This document shows positions 46,501 through 61,334 of a DNA stretch of 64,000 nucleotides, piece by piece (position 1 is the first letter of the stretch; each line of letters begins with the position of its first letter). The stretch lies in the NCBI RefSeq assembly GCF_032854445.1, contig NC_088307.1:4528001-4592000 (forward strand), given 5' to 3'. Under the pieces are notes generated by a model. The model had not been told where the DNA came from and made no database searches. It saw only the letters and a program-made list of their open reading frames with translations. A program made the translations under genes and the position numbers. Source of the stretch: Liolophura sinensis (taxonomy: Eukaryota; Mollusca; Polyplacophora; Chitonida; Chitonidae).

Positions 46501-49500
46501 CGAAGCCACCATGGTGAGTGATATAGGGTATGACATGTATTTGGGCATTGGACATGAATAACAGCTATTTCGTTCAATGATAAAACACGCTTCGGTATCG
46601 ATGCAAGAATTGCTGTGAAACTGTAAAGCTCGCCACAGGCGGATATTCAAGACCCAACTCAACTCGACTCAAATGATGGTATGGAATTGGTTGAAACTTT
46701 GTCCAGTGGCCATACAAAAACGACAACTGTTCCAACGCGTTCCGATTCCACTTTTTCCAGTGGCCATACGAAAACGACAACTTTTTCAACGCATGTCGAT
46801 TCCAGTAAAGAAACAAATATGTTAATTGCAATTTATTAAACGTCACCGGTCTAGAATTACTTAAAATGATGTGTCGTCATGCACATAGAATCACATTAAA
46901 TAGGGGTTTCAGTTGATTTTGAAATTTCCCATAAAGGGCCAAAAAGTTGAACAGTGTTAAGCATTATATCTTGAAGTTTCTAAGTTAATTTACAGAACTA
47001 AAATCGGTTCAGTAGTTTTCTTTAAAAAGGACATAGAAGGTCGATGATATTGAGTCATTTTCAGGCACTCGCATACATTCAAAGCATACGACGTTGACTG
47101 CACCATTTTGACAAACTTCGGCCTGATCAGCGTTGATTCTTTCCGTCTGCACGGGTCAGTTTTGAGCAAGACTGTGAAATTTGGTGTGTTACTCATGGTA
47201 TTACTCGATGGTATTTTTGCATTTATTCTGCAAGGGATATTTTTGTGTTTATTTGCTTGTATTGAGACAATTTTCGCCAAAATACGCGTCCTTTTGTGGT
47301 TCTCGGCAATTTTGAAGAAAAAACAACGTCGAATTGTCTGTATGGTTAAATCTAATGAATGGTCGTGTTTGAAGGGATTAGAAAGTTTTGCAGATTAAAT
47401 ATCGGTGCACTAGTTCTCAGCCAGGTGCTTATAAAACACCGATGTTACCTTACTTTTGAACTGCGCGAAGAGGCCATCTGGTTGAATCAAAAACTATATC
47501 CTAGCAAAAGTTTCATACGTACTCCGCTTTCCGGATTTTGTAGGGAAATCGCTCTGCTGGTTTATGGGGCCAAAGTGGGAATATCCATGCGGTGAAGGGG
47601 CACTGTGTGTGTGACTTTTTATGTCTATATGTTTTCTGAGCAAAATACTGCAGTCGCGTTTATTTTAATGCTGTATGGCGTAGTATAGAGGGGTTGCAAC
47701 TGACGTCATAACCTTGGTAGAACAATAGCAAGGCAGCTATATAGCAGTCCTGTTAACATGACCTGCTTTAGCCACAGTACTCCAAAATGGCTATCGGAAG
47801 AAGGTCATGTAACCCCTCTATATGCAACTAATATAGTACTTGTTTCCAGTTAAGTTGAAGATTCAGATAGACAGACACTATGATAAAAGACAAGCTGTGT
47901 ATTCCGGTTACAGTTACATGTGAATTGGCTGAAAAGAGCCAAGAAGGTGCCTAAGAAGTTAGAGGAATTTCTCCAGTACATTTAAATAGTTTGACTTCTC
48001 ATTCCACTCAATTCACTGATCAGGTCTTTTTTAATCGATATTTATTTATTTATTTATTTGGTTGGTGATTTACGCCGTACTCAAGAATATTTCACTTATA
48101 CGACGGCGGCCAGCGTTATAGTGGGAGGAAACCGGGCAGAGCCCGGGGGAAACCCACGACCAAGGTTGCTGGAAGACCTTCACACGTTCGGCCGGAGAGG
48201 AAGCCAGCATGAACTGAACTTGAACTCACAGCGACCGCATTGGTGAGAGGTTCCTGGGTCATCACGCTGCGCTAGTGCGTTAACCAGCTGAGCCACGGAG
48301 GCCCGTATTTAATCGATAAGATGTTCATTTATTTAACGCTTTGCTGAGTTCTGTATTTGTCCAAGGTCACTGAACAGATGAAAGTTCAAGGGCAGGTTTA
48401 CAGGAAATCAAGACAGGCCTGTAAGAGAAACCAATGCCCTTAGCCAGTATCAGGTGGGCTCATTTCACAACATATTTAGCCCTGTGACCTGATATTCGGT
48501 TTGAAATCATGGGAATCATTCAATCCAAGACATCGTGCGTCTCAGTCAAACAAGGTTGTCGTGTCGAACTATAAATTTTTAACTTTTTTTTTTAAAATAC
48601 AAATTTCCATGCTTCTCACCCACGACTGAAATAATATTTATTATTCTCCAAGACTAATCATTATGCAATATTTGTTTGATTAGAGTTTAATGCCACACAA
48701 AACATTTGTTTTCACCAATATGACCGGGGTCAAGTTTATAGATGGGGCAAACTTGAGTGCCCGGAAAAAAACACCACTCTTTGGTAGGTACCTGACAAAC
48801 CTCCCGACTTAAAGCCACACCCGCAGAAGTGAGAACTGGGTTTGAACATGTCTCAGTCAGCCAGAGCTTTAGGACTGTTAACCTGCCTCGCTCATTGCGT
48901 GAGGGCCCCAATCACGCAGAGCGATAAAAGATGAAGATTGGACAATTCCAGCAGTTGCAAACCACTACCCATTAACACCTTTACACTAACACACACATTA
49001 ATCAAATTTCACCAGGCAGGGACTGAATGAGACTTTATGTTGGTGATCTTTGACATGGTATTTCAGTGAAGCAGCACTATGCATATGTCACTATGGAGTC
49101 CAGTCTGCTACAAGGAGACACTGTTGTGATCTGACCAAAATAGGGACAGTGACATTAAACCCCAAGTGGACAAACATAGTGTTTCCTGCTGTTAGCTCGA
49201 TCTTAAAAATACATTGGGATGTAACGAAATTCAGTGTCCAACTTAGCTGATAATGAAATGTCAAGTTAACAGAACACTTATACATCACTATTATGAGCTT
49301 TACTGTGCCTTAAAAGCTAACACAAACATTTAATGCTGAATTGTTAATGCAATAATTTAAAGCTTACAGAGTTTATATATACATGTAATCAAGATGAATA
49401 CCTATTAAAAGGTCAATAGTTTTGCTGGTCAAAGACATAAGACTTAACACAATCAAGCTGGTTTTATACTTGTACCTGTATCTGGATGTATGGATAATTA

Positions 49501-52500
49501 TTTTTGGTCACAGAAATGAAATAAAGATTTGTTGTCGCTGCTACTTTTTAGTTCCCATATATTTAGCCATTTGTTATTTCTAAGCGCGTGGTTGTCTCCC
49601 CCTGGTGTATTGTTAATCAGTATAATATGGTTATATATAAAAAGGATAATATCTCCCTGCTTTGTTAATCATCTTTAATCATTAGATCAGGTAATACAGT
49701 AATAGCATGCAGTTTTCATTTACTAAAGGGGAGTGAATTAAATATGGGTCTTTCGGTGCAGATAAAAGTAATTTGCTTCTCTGTGAGAAATGAAAACTCA
49801 ATACTATTATTACATGATCTAATGAGTTCAGTGATGACCACTGGGAAAAATAGCCTATCTATCATCGTCCTTAATATATATGTAATCATGTTTCTCATTG
49901 AAATAAACTCTGAAGTGCTTTAAATGTGGCTTACTGTAGTTAACAATTAACATGATTACATAGCTGTAGAATAAGAATCCTTCAGCTGTAGAAAATAAAG
50001 GTGTTATTTTATGTATAAAAATTACAAATTTTATATGCAGAGGTATTCAGAGCATGAAATATGTAAATGTAGGCCTACTACACCTATAATTAGATGCAGT
50101 ACGTCTGCATGTACAGTAATTACCTGCATAACTTGTATGCAGACAGATGCAGAAATAACAGAGATACAGACACAGAAAATATACTACACTGGACAAGTGG
50201 TGATCTTTACTGTGACTAGTGACATTGCTTATTAATTGAAATTCGCCTACATAATGATAGCAGCGGTGACAAATAGCAGATTAAAACCAAACAATGTTTG
50301 GGCTGATGGAGTAACCATACACTCTCCACGTATATGGGGATTTTCGCAAAAATTCACAAAACTATTGGTCCGTTTGACGGCGGCCAGCATTTTGGTGGGA
50401 GGAAACCAGGCAGAGCCCGGGGGAAACCCACGACCATTCGAAGGCTGCGGTCAGACCTTCCCACGTAAGGCCGGAGAGAAAGCCAGCATGATGCCGTTAG
50501 TCAGCCATGACATAACTATGTACTAATCAGCCGGATCACTACGACATTATGGTAAAGACAGGTGTAAATAGAACATTTACTAAATACGTTTTCCATTGAT
50601 TTGCAATAGCTGTTGATATCTTGTGCCAGTGGCCATCTTGTATCTCTAACAATAGAATTTCATTGTCCAGTGCACGTTCTGAAGGGTACACTCCAGGAGA
50701 GACCATGACATTCTTTTGTTGGAGATCCAATATGGCCGCGAGTGCAAGACATTTTATTTATTTGATTGGTGTTTTACACCGAAGTCAAAAATATTTCATT
50801 GATACGTTGGCCGCCATGCAACATTATGGTGGGAGGAAACAGGACAGAGCCCGGGGAATGCCCACGACCTTCCGCAGGTTGCAGGAAGACCTAACCGCAT
50901 ACCACCAGAAAGGAAGCCAGTATCGTGTTGCACTAACAGGCTAGCCACTAGGCCATGGAGGCCCCATCTAATATATGAATAAATTGTGTTTTATTTTCTC
51001 GTCAGGATTACAGACTGGACGTGTATTTGAGGATGACATGGTTGGACCAGAGACTTGTCTTCCCCTCAGATATCAGTTCCATCGACAGGGTTGAAGTCAA
51101 TTCGCATTTCGTCGAAAAAATCTGGAAGCCTGATCTGTACTTCCAAAACGAGAAGACCGGAACTGTTCACACAGTCACCGACAAAAACGAACTCGTACAT
51201 ATATATAGCAACGGGACTGTGCTCTACAGCTCAAGGTAAAATTGGTACATGTGTGTAACAACGAGAGCAGCTATTCAGTGCTCAGGTATTAATGGCAGCT
51301 TGTGGAAATCTCCTTTCAGCTCAGTTGGTAGAGGTCTGGATTTTGGATCAAGAAATCCGAGATTATATCCAAGTGTGATCCACACTGTAAAGACTTCAAC
51401 CATTTCATCTTCGGAGATATGGTCAGTTCAGTGTAGTTATAATGATGATTTGGCCGGTCGCATAAATCAGCGCCAGGGATGCATATCAGAAAATCGCCAC
51501 TCTAATCCTGCCGGATCACTGTCCTTCCCTAAGACGACTACATCTTGACCAATAATATCGCGCGTTCCTGCGAGTTCGGCTGATGCCTTTCTTGGCTGTG
51601 CGGCTTGAAGAATGTCAGGTATCTGTTGAAGGGCGGCTGTTTTCTCCAGTCCTCACATCGTTTCCGCCATCGATAAATCTGACCATTGTCGAATTGGTGA
51701 AATAATTCTTGAATCTGGTACAAATAAATAAATATAGCTTGTAATCGGCAGTAATAGCAAACATACCAACCATAGGATAGGATTGTGCGTGACGTCAGAT
51801 ATTTGAATATTTATTTTCAAATTCAATAGATTCATAAAGTCATCAAATGAAATATAAAACGTTATATACCGGCGCCAACTCATGCAGAAATACTACAACG
51901 GAAAGACGATTCTCTTATCTCAGTATCCTCCGAAAATACGATTAAATATTTATAAGACTGCTTTTCTTCCGTCTTGTCTGGCATATATTTATTTGAGTCA
52001 CCAATAACTAATGTATTATGGCAAATCCAAGTCAAAACAAGACTGTTTATTCTTTCAAGTTTGTTTTTCAAGAGGCTTGTTTTCCCGTTGCAAGCACCCG
52101 ATGCGCTATCCATGGATCTGGAGACACTGGTCGTAAAAATGCGTGACATAACTGTTCTTAGATGAAGTTGGTTAGAGACACATCTATATGCTTCACATTT
52201 GCGAAAAGTTCGCCCGTAACTTGGCAAAGCCCAGTACTTTACGCGAGGGATTCCGATTTCTCCGCGCATAAACCTGGCAACAGTCGTGAAATATTCATGA
52301 GTAGCGCAATTAAACCACAATAAGATAAATAAATGAACAAATCTTTGTCGTTGTTTATAATACTGTTCCTTTTATTACAAAGAAAACTATTTGTTTAGTT
52401 CCACTGGAACCAGTAACAAAACTTTTGAATCATGCTTTTATATTAAATTCTTGAGAAGAAAAGTCATACTTCCATTCAAGCGCGAAACTTCAAGGAGTTT

Positions 52501-55500
52501 TGCCATGTTTTATTTAATTTATCTTTCAGATAGGTTAAAAGCGTTTAATGTTTAAGTGCTATTTCACTATTTCGGAACTGTGTAAGAATTTTTATACAAG
52601 ACATCTTCTTCGAGAATTATGAATTTAATGTAGTCTCAAGATTCCAAACTTCTTATAGATTCTTGATGAGTATGTCTTGTGTAATTCTTCTTTTTTTGCC
52701 ATACAGGGTAAGCCTCGTGCTAAGCTGCCCTATGAAGCTCCATTGGTATCCTCACGACACACAGGAATGTCCTCTGAAACTCTCAATCTGTAAGTATTTT
52801 TGATAATCAAATTAACTTCAAGACGTTCCTATCTATTAAGGTTAAATGTCTGTGTACTGGTATGGGTTTTATTTATCATTAATTTGACCTGTGTATTACA
52901 CAGAAAATACTAGTCTTTGCTAAAATTTTTTAATTCAACATAAATATATATCATAAAACTGACCCCTGTACGACATGATTCTGCCTCACTGAACGATCGA
53001 CACCAGACAGGACACCGAAAACACCAGACAGACATCCAACCAGTAACACACACTAGATCGGTCTGTATGATAGTGTGTATGATAGTCTGTTAAACCTTAG
53101 GTTACCAAAAAAAGATTATAAACATTTATCATGAGTTTTGTGCGCTTTTTTGTCATGCCAGTGCCAAGAGTTGATTTCGCGCCATTGTTTTAGTCAAACC
53201 TCTATAGGAGACATAGGACGTCACGAACATTGCAGCAAGTCATACCACAGCACGTTAGAAGTTTTTGTATTGAACGCCGCCGTCGGGAGAGCACATGCAT
53301 TGGTCATTTCACAAGAGGTGCTCGATGAAATTCATGGTTACTTCTAGTGCGTAAAATCTTAGACAAATAACCGTTGTAAAATACCTGATGCTTTGTGAAA
53401 CTTATGTCCCGGAAATATCATTATCTAATCATGCTTTGGTCCCTTTTCATTGCTTCCGTGGCGATTGGACACTACCACCTTGATCCCAGATGTTTTACAT
53501 CTTAAGAAAATGATGGGCATCATATGATAACTTTTGGCTATGTTGCAGCAAAAATATCAAATTTCGGACAAAATGTATAATTTTAGACCAAGCATATAGT
53601 ATTGAGAGTGTGCCCCTAGGGAAATCACTGTATAAATGGGAAGGCTATTTTCAATGTGGAATTACCATAGTTTTGGTTACGATAACCCATGTCTTCCCTT
53701 CAATATCAGTGGCCACAAAAAGCTCTATGAGCCGCCCTGTTTGTCATTCAGTCAGTCATTCAGTCTGTCGGTCCTTTCATCCGTCGGCAGTTTGGTTATA
53801 TTTTTGACATCCTACCTTATTATTATTAACGAAGTGTCTGAGTACATGCTGACAGAGATTTTGTCTCGGATGGTACAGCGCATGCGTTGCAAATTCATAA
53901 TGTTGTGCAATACGGACTTCAAATAAAACCGATCATCATTTAAACATGGAGACAACAATTACAATTGCTTACTCCGAATTACTTGATGTTGGTATGGTTC
54001 CACGCTGATCTTCATCTTCAGTTCATTGTGCTGCTTTTATTGCATGTGTTATTTTTAATCAACTGATCGAATACACTAATGGAGAGAAGCAGCAAGCAAT
54101 ATTGTCATGCCAGACAGGACTACCTTTTGTTTGCTGTGGTACATGTGCTTTGTCCGTAGACTATAGCAAGGTGGCTATGTCCGATGTTTATCGACTGTGC
54201 TGATGTACCTGAAAACAAGCCTTTTGTGTATGATACCGACGCAAATCACTGTTATATATGTTTGTTTGCCCTACTTTGGTTAATCGAACATGGTATATTA
54301 AGTGCAAAGGCAAATTGGGGAGCATCATTGAAAGATAAATTAGTAAATATTCCCCGAAGGAAAAAGAAAGCTAAAATATGATGTAAGGTTTAACATAGAG
54401 ATAACTGGAAACTATGCGTAAAAATACTTTCATTTATTTTATCAGAAGAGTCATGAAAGGCATTTAAATATTTGAAATCTATGGTGGACTTTATGAGCCA
54501 TACTGACGGTATCTTGGCACTCTGGTGTCACATCACCTTTTTTCCTGATGATCAGCAAAAGGAGGGAACTTTTGGGGAGCATAATTTCAGTACTCAATGG
54601 TAATAATGAGTTATTCCGACATTCAGTGTGGAGAGTACAGTTGGAGAAACTTCCTGTAACTCCTGTGAATTCCTAGTACGGTCCATAAAGCCCACCTTAG
54701 AATTCTGGTGTTGGAGCGCATTTAACTCTCTTCACATAAATCTAAACATAAATGAAAGCATATTTATGCATAGTTTTTGAGTGGTCTATTTAGTGATGCC
54801 TACTTCGATTTTTAAAGGCCTATTCCTTTAAAGAACGTCATGGGTCTGATGAAAATAATTAAGTTCGCGCCGAAGCAGCTTCACCGCACAGTTCATGATT
54901 GTAACGAACTGAATCTTATCCGATAGCCAGAAAAAACCGGCAAGGTAAACTTCGTTCCGGCGTCATCAATTTGGATCATTCAATCTTAAAAGAATGTTCA
55001 GCAGAAGATTAACTTGTAGTTTCAGTAATTCCAGACCAATGACATCTTATAAATTGCAGTCAACATCTCCGCATTGTTTACATAATTCTTCTTACGCGAT
55101 GGTGCTGTTGGGGGTGTAATTTGCTGATTTTTAAGAATTTACATGAACAGTTAGAATAAAAGCCCTCACCGAGGTAAACTGACAAGAGACAGTATTTCAC
55201 TGGTTACGTGTGACCATTTGCCAGTTATCACAAGGCCGGCGCTTTTCTGGCTTTACACTATGCTTTAATAAAGTTAATTACTGATACAGATAGTATTAAG
55301 ATAATGGGTCAAACGGCCTAACATGGTGTTATATGTATATACGTGTGTATCTATCACTCCAAATCACCCGTTGCTTAAACAGGCATAGAATTCAGCCAAG
55401 AAACAGGGTAAAACGGCATTTTGCCCACTAAGTACAAAAACAATGTACACTGTATACTGGACAGAATTGGCTTTTTATTCCTGAGTAGAGTAATTTTCAG

Positions 55501-58500
55501 ATACAGGGAGGCTTTCAAAGTGTCAACACGACAAAGTAAGTATCACAGCCAAGCATTAGTCTAGATGCACGTGCACTTTCAAGGGGCACAAGGTGTTGAA
55601 CAGTTTGCATGAAGAATAATGTACATGTTCGTGGCAAAGACACTGATGTCTTGCTGCTGAAGAAGGCTAATAGTTTGCTTGGATACCATCACTTTGGATA
55701 GCGAAATGAAGTCACGAATTACAAAAACCTTATGGCTGCGCTACGCGGTCCTGGTAAATACACTCAAGTAAGTAGCTAAAGGTCAATTAGTTCAAGCCCA
55801 ATATAATAATGCGGACTATCTTTAGTCAGTATGTCAAAGGCTATTCATTGTATACATACACTATGTTGTCAGTGAACATCCAATTTAATAATAAGTAGAA
55901 GCGGTATGTATCGATTTGTCTTACTTCTATACAGAAAACATTTCATCCATGGACAGGAAACCTTTTGTTCTATTCTATGTATTCTCCAGGACCAATTTGA
56001 CATAAGTGACACCGTAAAGTACAGATGCCCTTTTCGGCAACTAGATAAGATATATCCGACTCTTAAATGCTACTTTAAAACCGTTCGCTCTGGCGAAAAA
56101 TAGATAAATGGATTTATGCAGAAATGGAGGATAAAAGGCCTGGTAAATTTTGAAATTATCATTTAGTTTTACCTACGAAACAGTGGCGCAAAATACTGAA
56201 AGCATCGATCACGTTTAATCTCGCTAAATCTCGGATGCAAATATAGCAGTCGTTTGAAAATGAAATTGTAACGTATTGTGTGACCAAAAAATTTTCTTCT
56301 ACCTGTCCAATTATTGGATGGCTGCTTCCGCTGTTCTGTATGATGTCCGAGAGTTTTATCTTCATATCAATGAAAGTTTTGGTCGAAAACTTGAAATTGT
56401 TAGATTAAAGTAGGAGAAAAAATCACAATTCCATGACATGCTATTGACTTTCTGTTGAAAAACAATAAACACCAACGCCCACAAAGAAATGAAACATAAG
56501 ATTTGGTTTAACAATACATTTAAAGTTATTATTTGTTATTAGCAGATTAGATATCGCTTGATACAATAAAACATATGTACGCGTAGGCTTAGCTATACAG
56601 TAATTCCACGTCCAGAATTTCTATGCATCATCAAAAGGATGCGATCCATCAGGCGACATCAGCCTGGGTTTTGGACACCTCTGAACTTTACTTAATTATT
56701 TATTTATTTATTTGATTGGTGTTTTACGCCGTACTCAAGAATATTTCACTTATACGACGGCGGCCAGCATTATGGTGGGTGGAAACCGGGCAGAGCGCGG
56801 GGGAAACCCACGACCATCAGCAGGTTACTGATGAACCTTCCCAAGTACGGCCGGAGAAGAAGCCAGCATGAGCTGGACTTGAACTCACAGCGATCGCATT
56901 GGTGAAAGACTCCTGAACTTTACCTTTATGTCCATACTATTTGCATATCGATGTAAATTATCACCATTGCTCTTTCAGCGTTGTTAACCACTGTCTCAAA
57001 TCACAATTTATGCACATTTTACGTCCGATTCGATATTTTACTTTGTTGCATTTTTCAGTCGGTTTTACAGACGATATCGTGAAATTCAAGTGGCGCTCGT
57101 ATGAGCCAATCAGATTCAACACAGACATTCACCTCACCCAGTTCACCTTCAGTCATAACCCAAGCGTAACCGAGTGCCTTATTGACTTCGACATCGGTGA
57201 GTATTTTTTGGTTTTTATACGGTGAAATGGACATAAACTCTGACGTTAAAGAAGAAAGAACATGTGAATAAACAAAAATAAATAAACAAAACAAATACGT
57301 AAATATCAGTCAAAAACACCTTGGAGAACTGTATACAAAAATCTCTACTTATTCTTTAGTAACAAGTAATATGAGCAGACTTCGCAAAAAAGCTGTTTGT
57401 GGTGAAAAATTACAAAATCTGGATATTAACCTGCACTATTTTCGTTAAAAAAGCTAATACACAGATTTTAGTTGCAGGTTTCCATAGTTTTTCTGATGAT
57501 CCTGGCTCCATTTTCCCTTTGTACTCCTTTATCATTTGGGCTAGTATATTGCTTTTTAATTTTGTACTCAGTCTTTCGCCAACATTTTGCGTTAAAGAGA
57601 GCGACCAAAACTACCTCTTCAAAGAGCTTTCGTACAGATGATTTGCAATGGCAGCCATCTTTGAGGTACGTTTGTGTATTGCCCTTTGGGTGTCATTGCT
57701 AGAAGTGTCAAAAGCTGGGCAGAGGCTCTTGACTGGTAAGAGCATACAATGGACAATATACACGAACTTACATCAAAGATGGCTGCCATTGCAGACCATC
57801 TATCTGTAAACAATCAAAATACAGTGAGTGAAAACATAATCATCCATAATATTACCAGTGATTTCCGTGACCACTGGATTACATGATCTTGTCTTTTTTT
57901 CGGGGCTACGATTTTTCGCTTTCTTTCCTATGTACGCAGATTGTGTATATTGTTGATACCTTTTGTTATATCGGGAAGCCAATAAGTATTGTCGTGGATG
58001 TTATGGCAACTTAGTGATTTAGTGATAATCTTTGGTGTCCAAGTTCGCAAGCTTGTTTCGTGCCTACAGTCTTTATTAATATTTATCATTCATTATTCAT
58101 TTCGACCCTTTTTGTCCACAATAACGATTTTCGAGAGATTCACTTAAGCGTACGGAATGAGATAAAACGTACTTTGTTATTATCGTGGGGGCTCGTAACA
58201 AAGGAAACCTTCTCCAGATTGAATTCATTCAGAGGCAAGGTTTTAAGCAACAATGCCAACCAGATTTACGCATTTAGACCAAGTTAATAGTCGTGCATTA
58301 AATAAACTTCCCGGTGTTTCCGAATATTGATATAGCTTTTGTATCAGATTTGAAACAGAGAGGCGTACTTACGGAAGCCGGATTCATCCATCTTATCTCG
58401 CTCGAGTGCAGGAAAAGAAATATTCTGACCATTCGGAATGTAGAGTCTATAGAGGTTCCGACAAAAAACCCTAGATTTCAACAAGAACCCTACATTCCAA

Positions 58501-61257
58501 CAAGTACACGATATTCCAACAAGAACCCTACATTCCAAAAAGAACCCTAGATCTCAACAAGGACCCAAGTTTTAAAAGAAAACTCCAAATTCAGATAAGC
58601 GTGCCACAGGAATCGTCTGAATAGTTTCGTTGTCGTGCAAATCTCAATGTCTCGTCGTACAAATCCCAATGTCTCGTCGTCGTGCAAGTCTCAATGTCTC
58701 GTTGTCGTACAATTCTAAATGTCTCGTTGTCGTACAAATCGCAATGTCTCGTTGTCGTACAAATCCCAATGTCTCGTCGTGCAAATCCCAATGTCTCGTT
58801 GTCGTTCAAGTCTCAATATCGCGTTGTCGTACAAATCTCAATATATCGTTGTCGTGCAAATCCTAATGTCTCGTCGCGCAAATCTCAATGTCTCGTTGTC
58901 GTGCAAATCCCAATGTCTCGTCGTGCAAATCCCAATGTCTCGTTTTCGTGCAAATTCCAATGTTTCGTCGTGCAAATCCCAATGTCTCGTTGCCGTGCAA
59001 ATCTCAATGTCTCGTTGTCGCACAAATCTCAACGTCTCGTTGTCGAAAAAATCCCAATGTCTCGTTGTCGTACAAATCCCAATGTCTCGTCGTGCAAATC
59101 CCAATGTCTCGTTGTCGTGCAAGTCTCAGTGTCTCGTTGTGCAAATCTCCACCAGTGAATCTCGACCAGATTTCACGATTCCTCGTTCAGATGTCGCTGT
59201 TTCTGTTTTAAAGTGCGACTGTTGGTGAGAGCATCGAGGTATGCAACAGTTGAAAGGACATGTGTATTGAGCTTACTAATCACAGACGATTTATTCTGGG
59301 TCTTATCTTATCTCAGCCGGACAACACACACTATCTTTTCGGTTAATATTTAATACGTTTACGAGTAGCCGCAGGATTTAAACTAATAACGTCATGTAGT
59401 GAATAATCATCTAGGCTTTCGATTTCTCGGCATCTTATTTAGTGTACGTTGCACATATGGTGTTTGCAAGCATAATGCAAAAGCATAAATAGTTTTTAAA
59501 AACATTACAGACCTTCCCATGCACGACGGTAAAGACGGGGTTACATCATTTAATGGGTTAGCAGTTGCAGCCAATGAAAGCCGATCAATTTGGAAGCAGG
59601 GTAGGGTGGCAGACATCTGCGGGTAATGTTGAACTCTCGTCCACGGTTCTCTTCAGTTGCAGAAAACAACCCCAAAAACGCCAGGCGTCGAAACCCACCG
59701 TCTTTTAGAACACGGTAGCAGACCTACCATACTCTTGCTGTAGTCAGCGACCTGCAATGAAAGCGAGCTGCTCACTGGGAAGCGTCCTAACCGGCATAAG
59801 GCAGTCGGCTTTGGAAGTAGCGCCGTCAAGAGATGTGCTATTATCAGCGCGTCAACGGCACATGTGCATGCGTGTAAAAGCTATTTCGTATATAAGGTCT
59901 GCCAGCAGCCTGCGGATGGTCGTGGGTTTCCTACGGGCTTTGCCCGGTTTCCTCCCACCATAATGCTGAGATGTGCTATTATCAGCGCGTCAACGGCACA
60001 TGTGCATGCGTGTAAAAGCTATTTCGTATATAAACAGCTATCAGTTGAGTATAAAACTTTTGTACCTATTTAGATAAACAGGGAAAATTACCTGGGAAAA
60101 AAATATTAGGGTGCTGATTTGAGCAGCCGCGATATCCAAGAGAGAAATGGCCGTAAAAGCCATGTATTGCAACAACAACATATACGACCATATAATAGTC
60201 AAGCGTTTTGTTCACGGATGCGCCAATAAGTTTGAAACTTTCTACATGTAGTTTATTTTGCATCACTCGCAGTTCGCCTGTGCGTCCACCAGTGGAAGTT
60301 TTTCACAAACATGTACCCTTATAGTGAGGGATTAGCGGAATAATAACAGCGGTTTTTACAACAAGGGGTGCGATACAGTACCTCATACTGCAGTGTTCAG
60401 TCTTTGAACTACATAGTCTCAAGACCACAGGATAGTGAGAGATTAACGAAGTCCATAAAACAGCAGCTTTGACAATAGAGAGTTTGCCATCTGCGACTGT
60501 TCATCTCTGCACACCACCAACGATGAGTATTAGGCCTACTCTGTTCAAGATTTTTCAAAACACATGTACGATGTGTTTAAACCTTGTTCTTGCATTGCTG
60601 TCACAGCTGAGTGACATGTCTTTACATCAGTAAAACTGAATTGAAACACTAGTTTTGGCTGCTATTCTGTACAGGAAGAGAAAAATTGTACCAGTTCAAT
60701 ATCCAGGCAGTTTTGTATCTCTTTTTTCAAAATGGCGATAATAAACTCAACTTTGTGCGGAAATTGATGCCCATTACCAGCTTCACATTGCAACAATTTT
60801 AAACATTGTTTAAACTTAGTCTATTATTTCATGGTTATTTTCCTCCGATTTCAGTCACGGGTGTGTAATAAAATGTCTGGACAGGCAACTATAAGCTGCA
60901 GAATTCCGTAGTGACCAGTTAGATGAACTTATTTTCATTGACCTGGAATAATGCCCGCTGGAATAATGTCCGTTGGAATAATGCCCCCTGGAATAATGGC
61001 CGTTGGAATAATGAGTCATCGCGAGTGTGAAATCTTCCGCCAAATCTAGACCAGCTGTCGGGAGTTCATAATTTCACATACCGTCACTTGTGCAGCGCAG
61101 AATCTGTAAAATTCCTTGGGACTTTGAGTTTGGCCTTATTCAGGGATTCACAGAAGACCAAATGTTTACAACAGGCAACTCAGAATTGAGTTTGTTTCTG
61201 GTCCAGATTGAGTTTATTTATATTTTAAGCGCCGATTATAACCTGGTATGAATGTGT

Positions 61258-61334
<77 letters not shown>

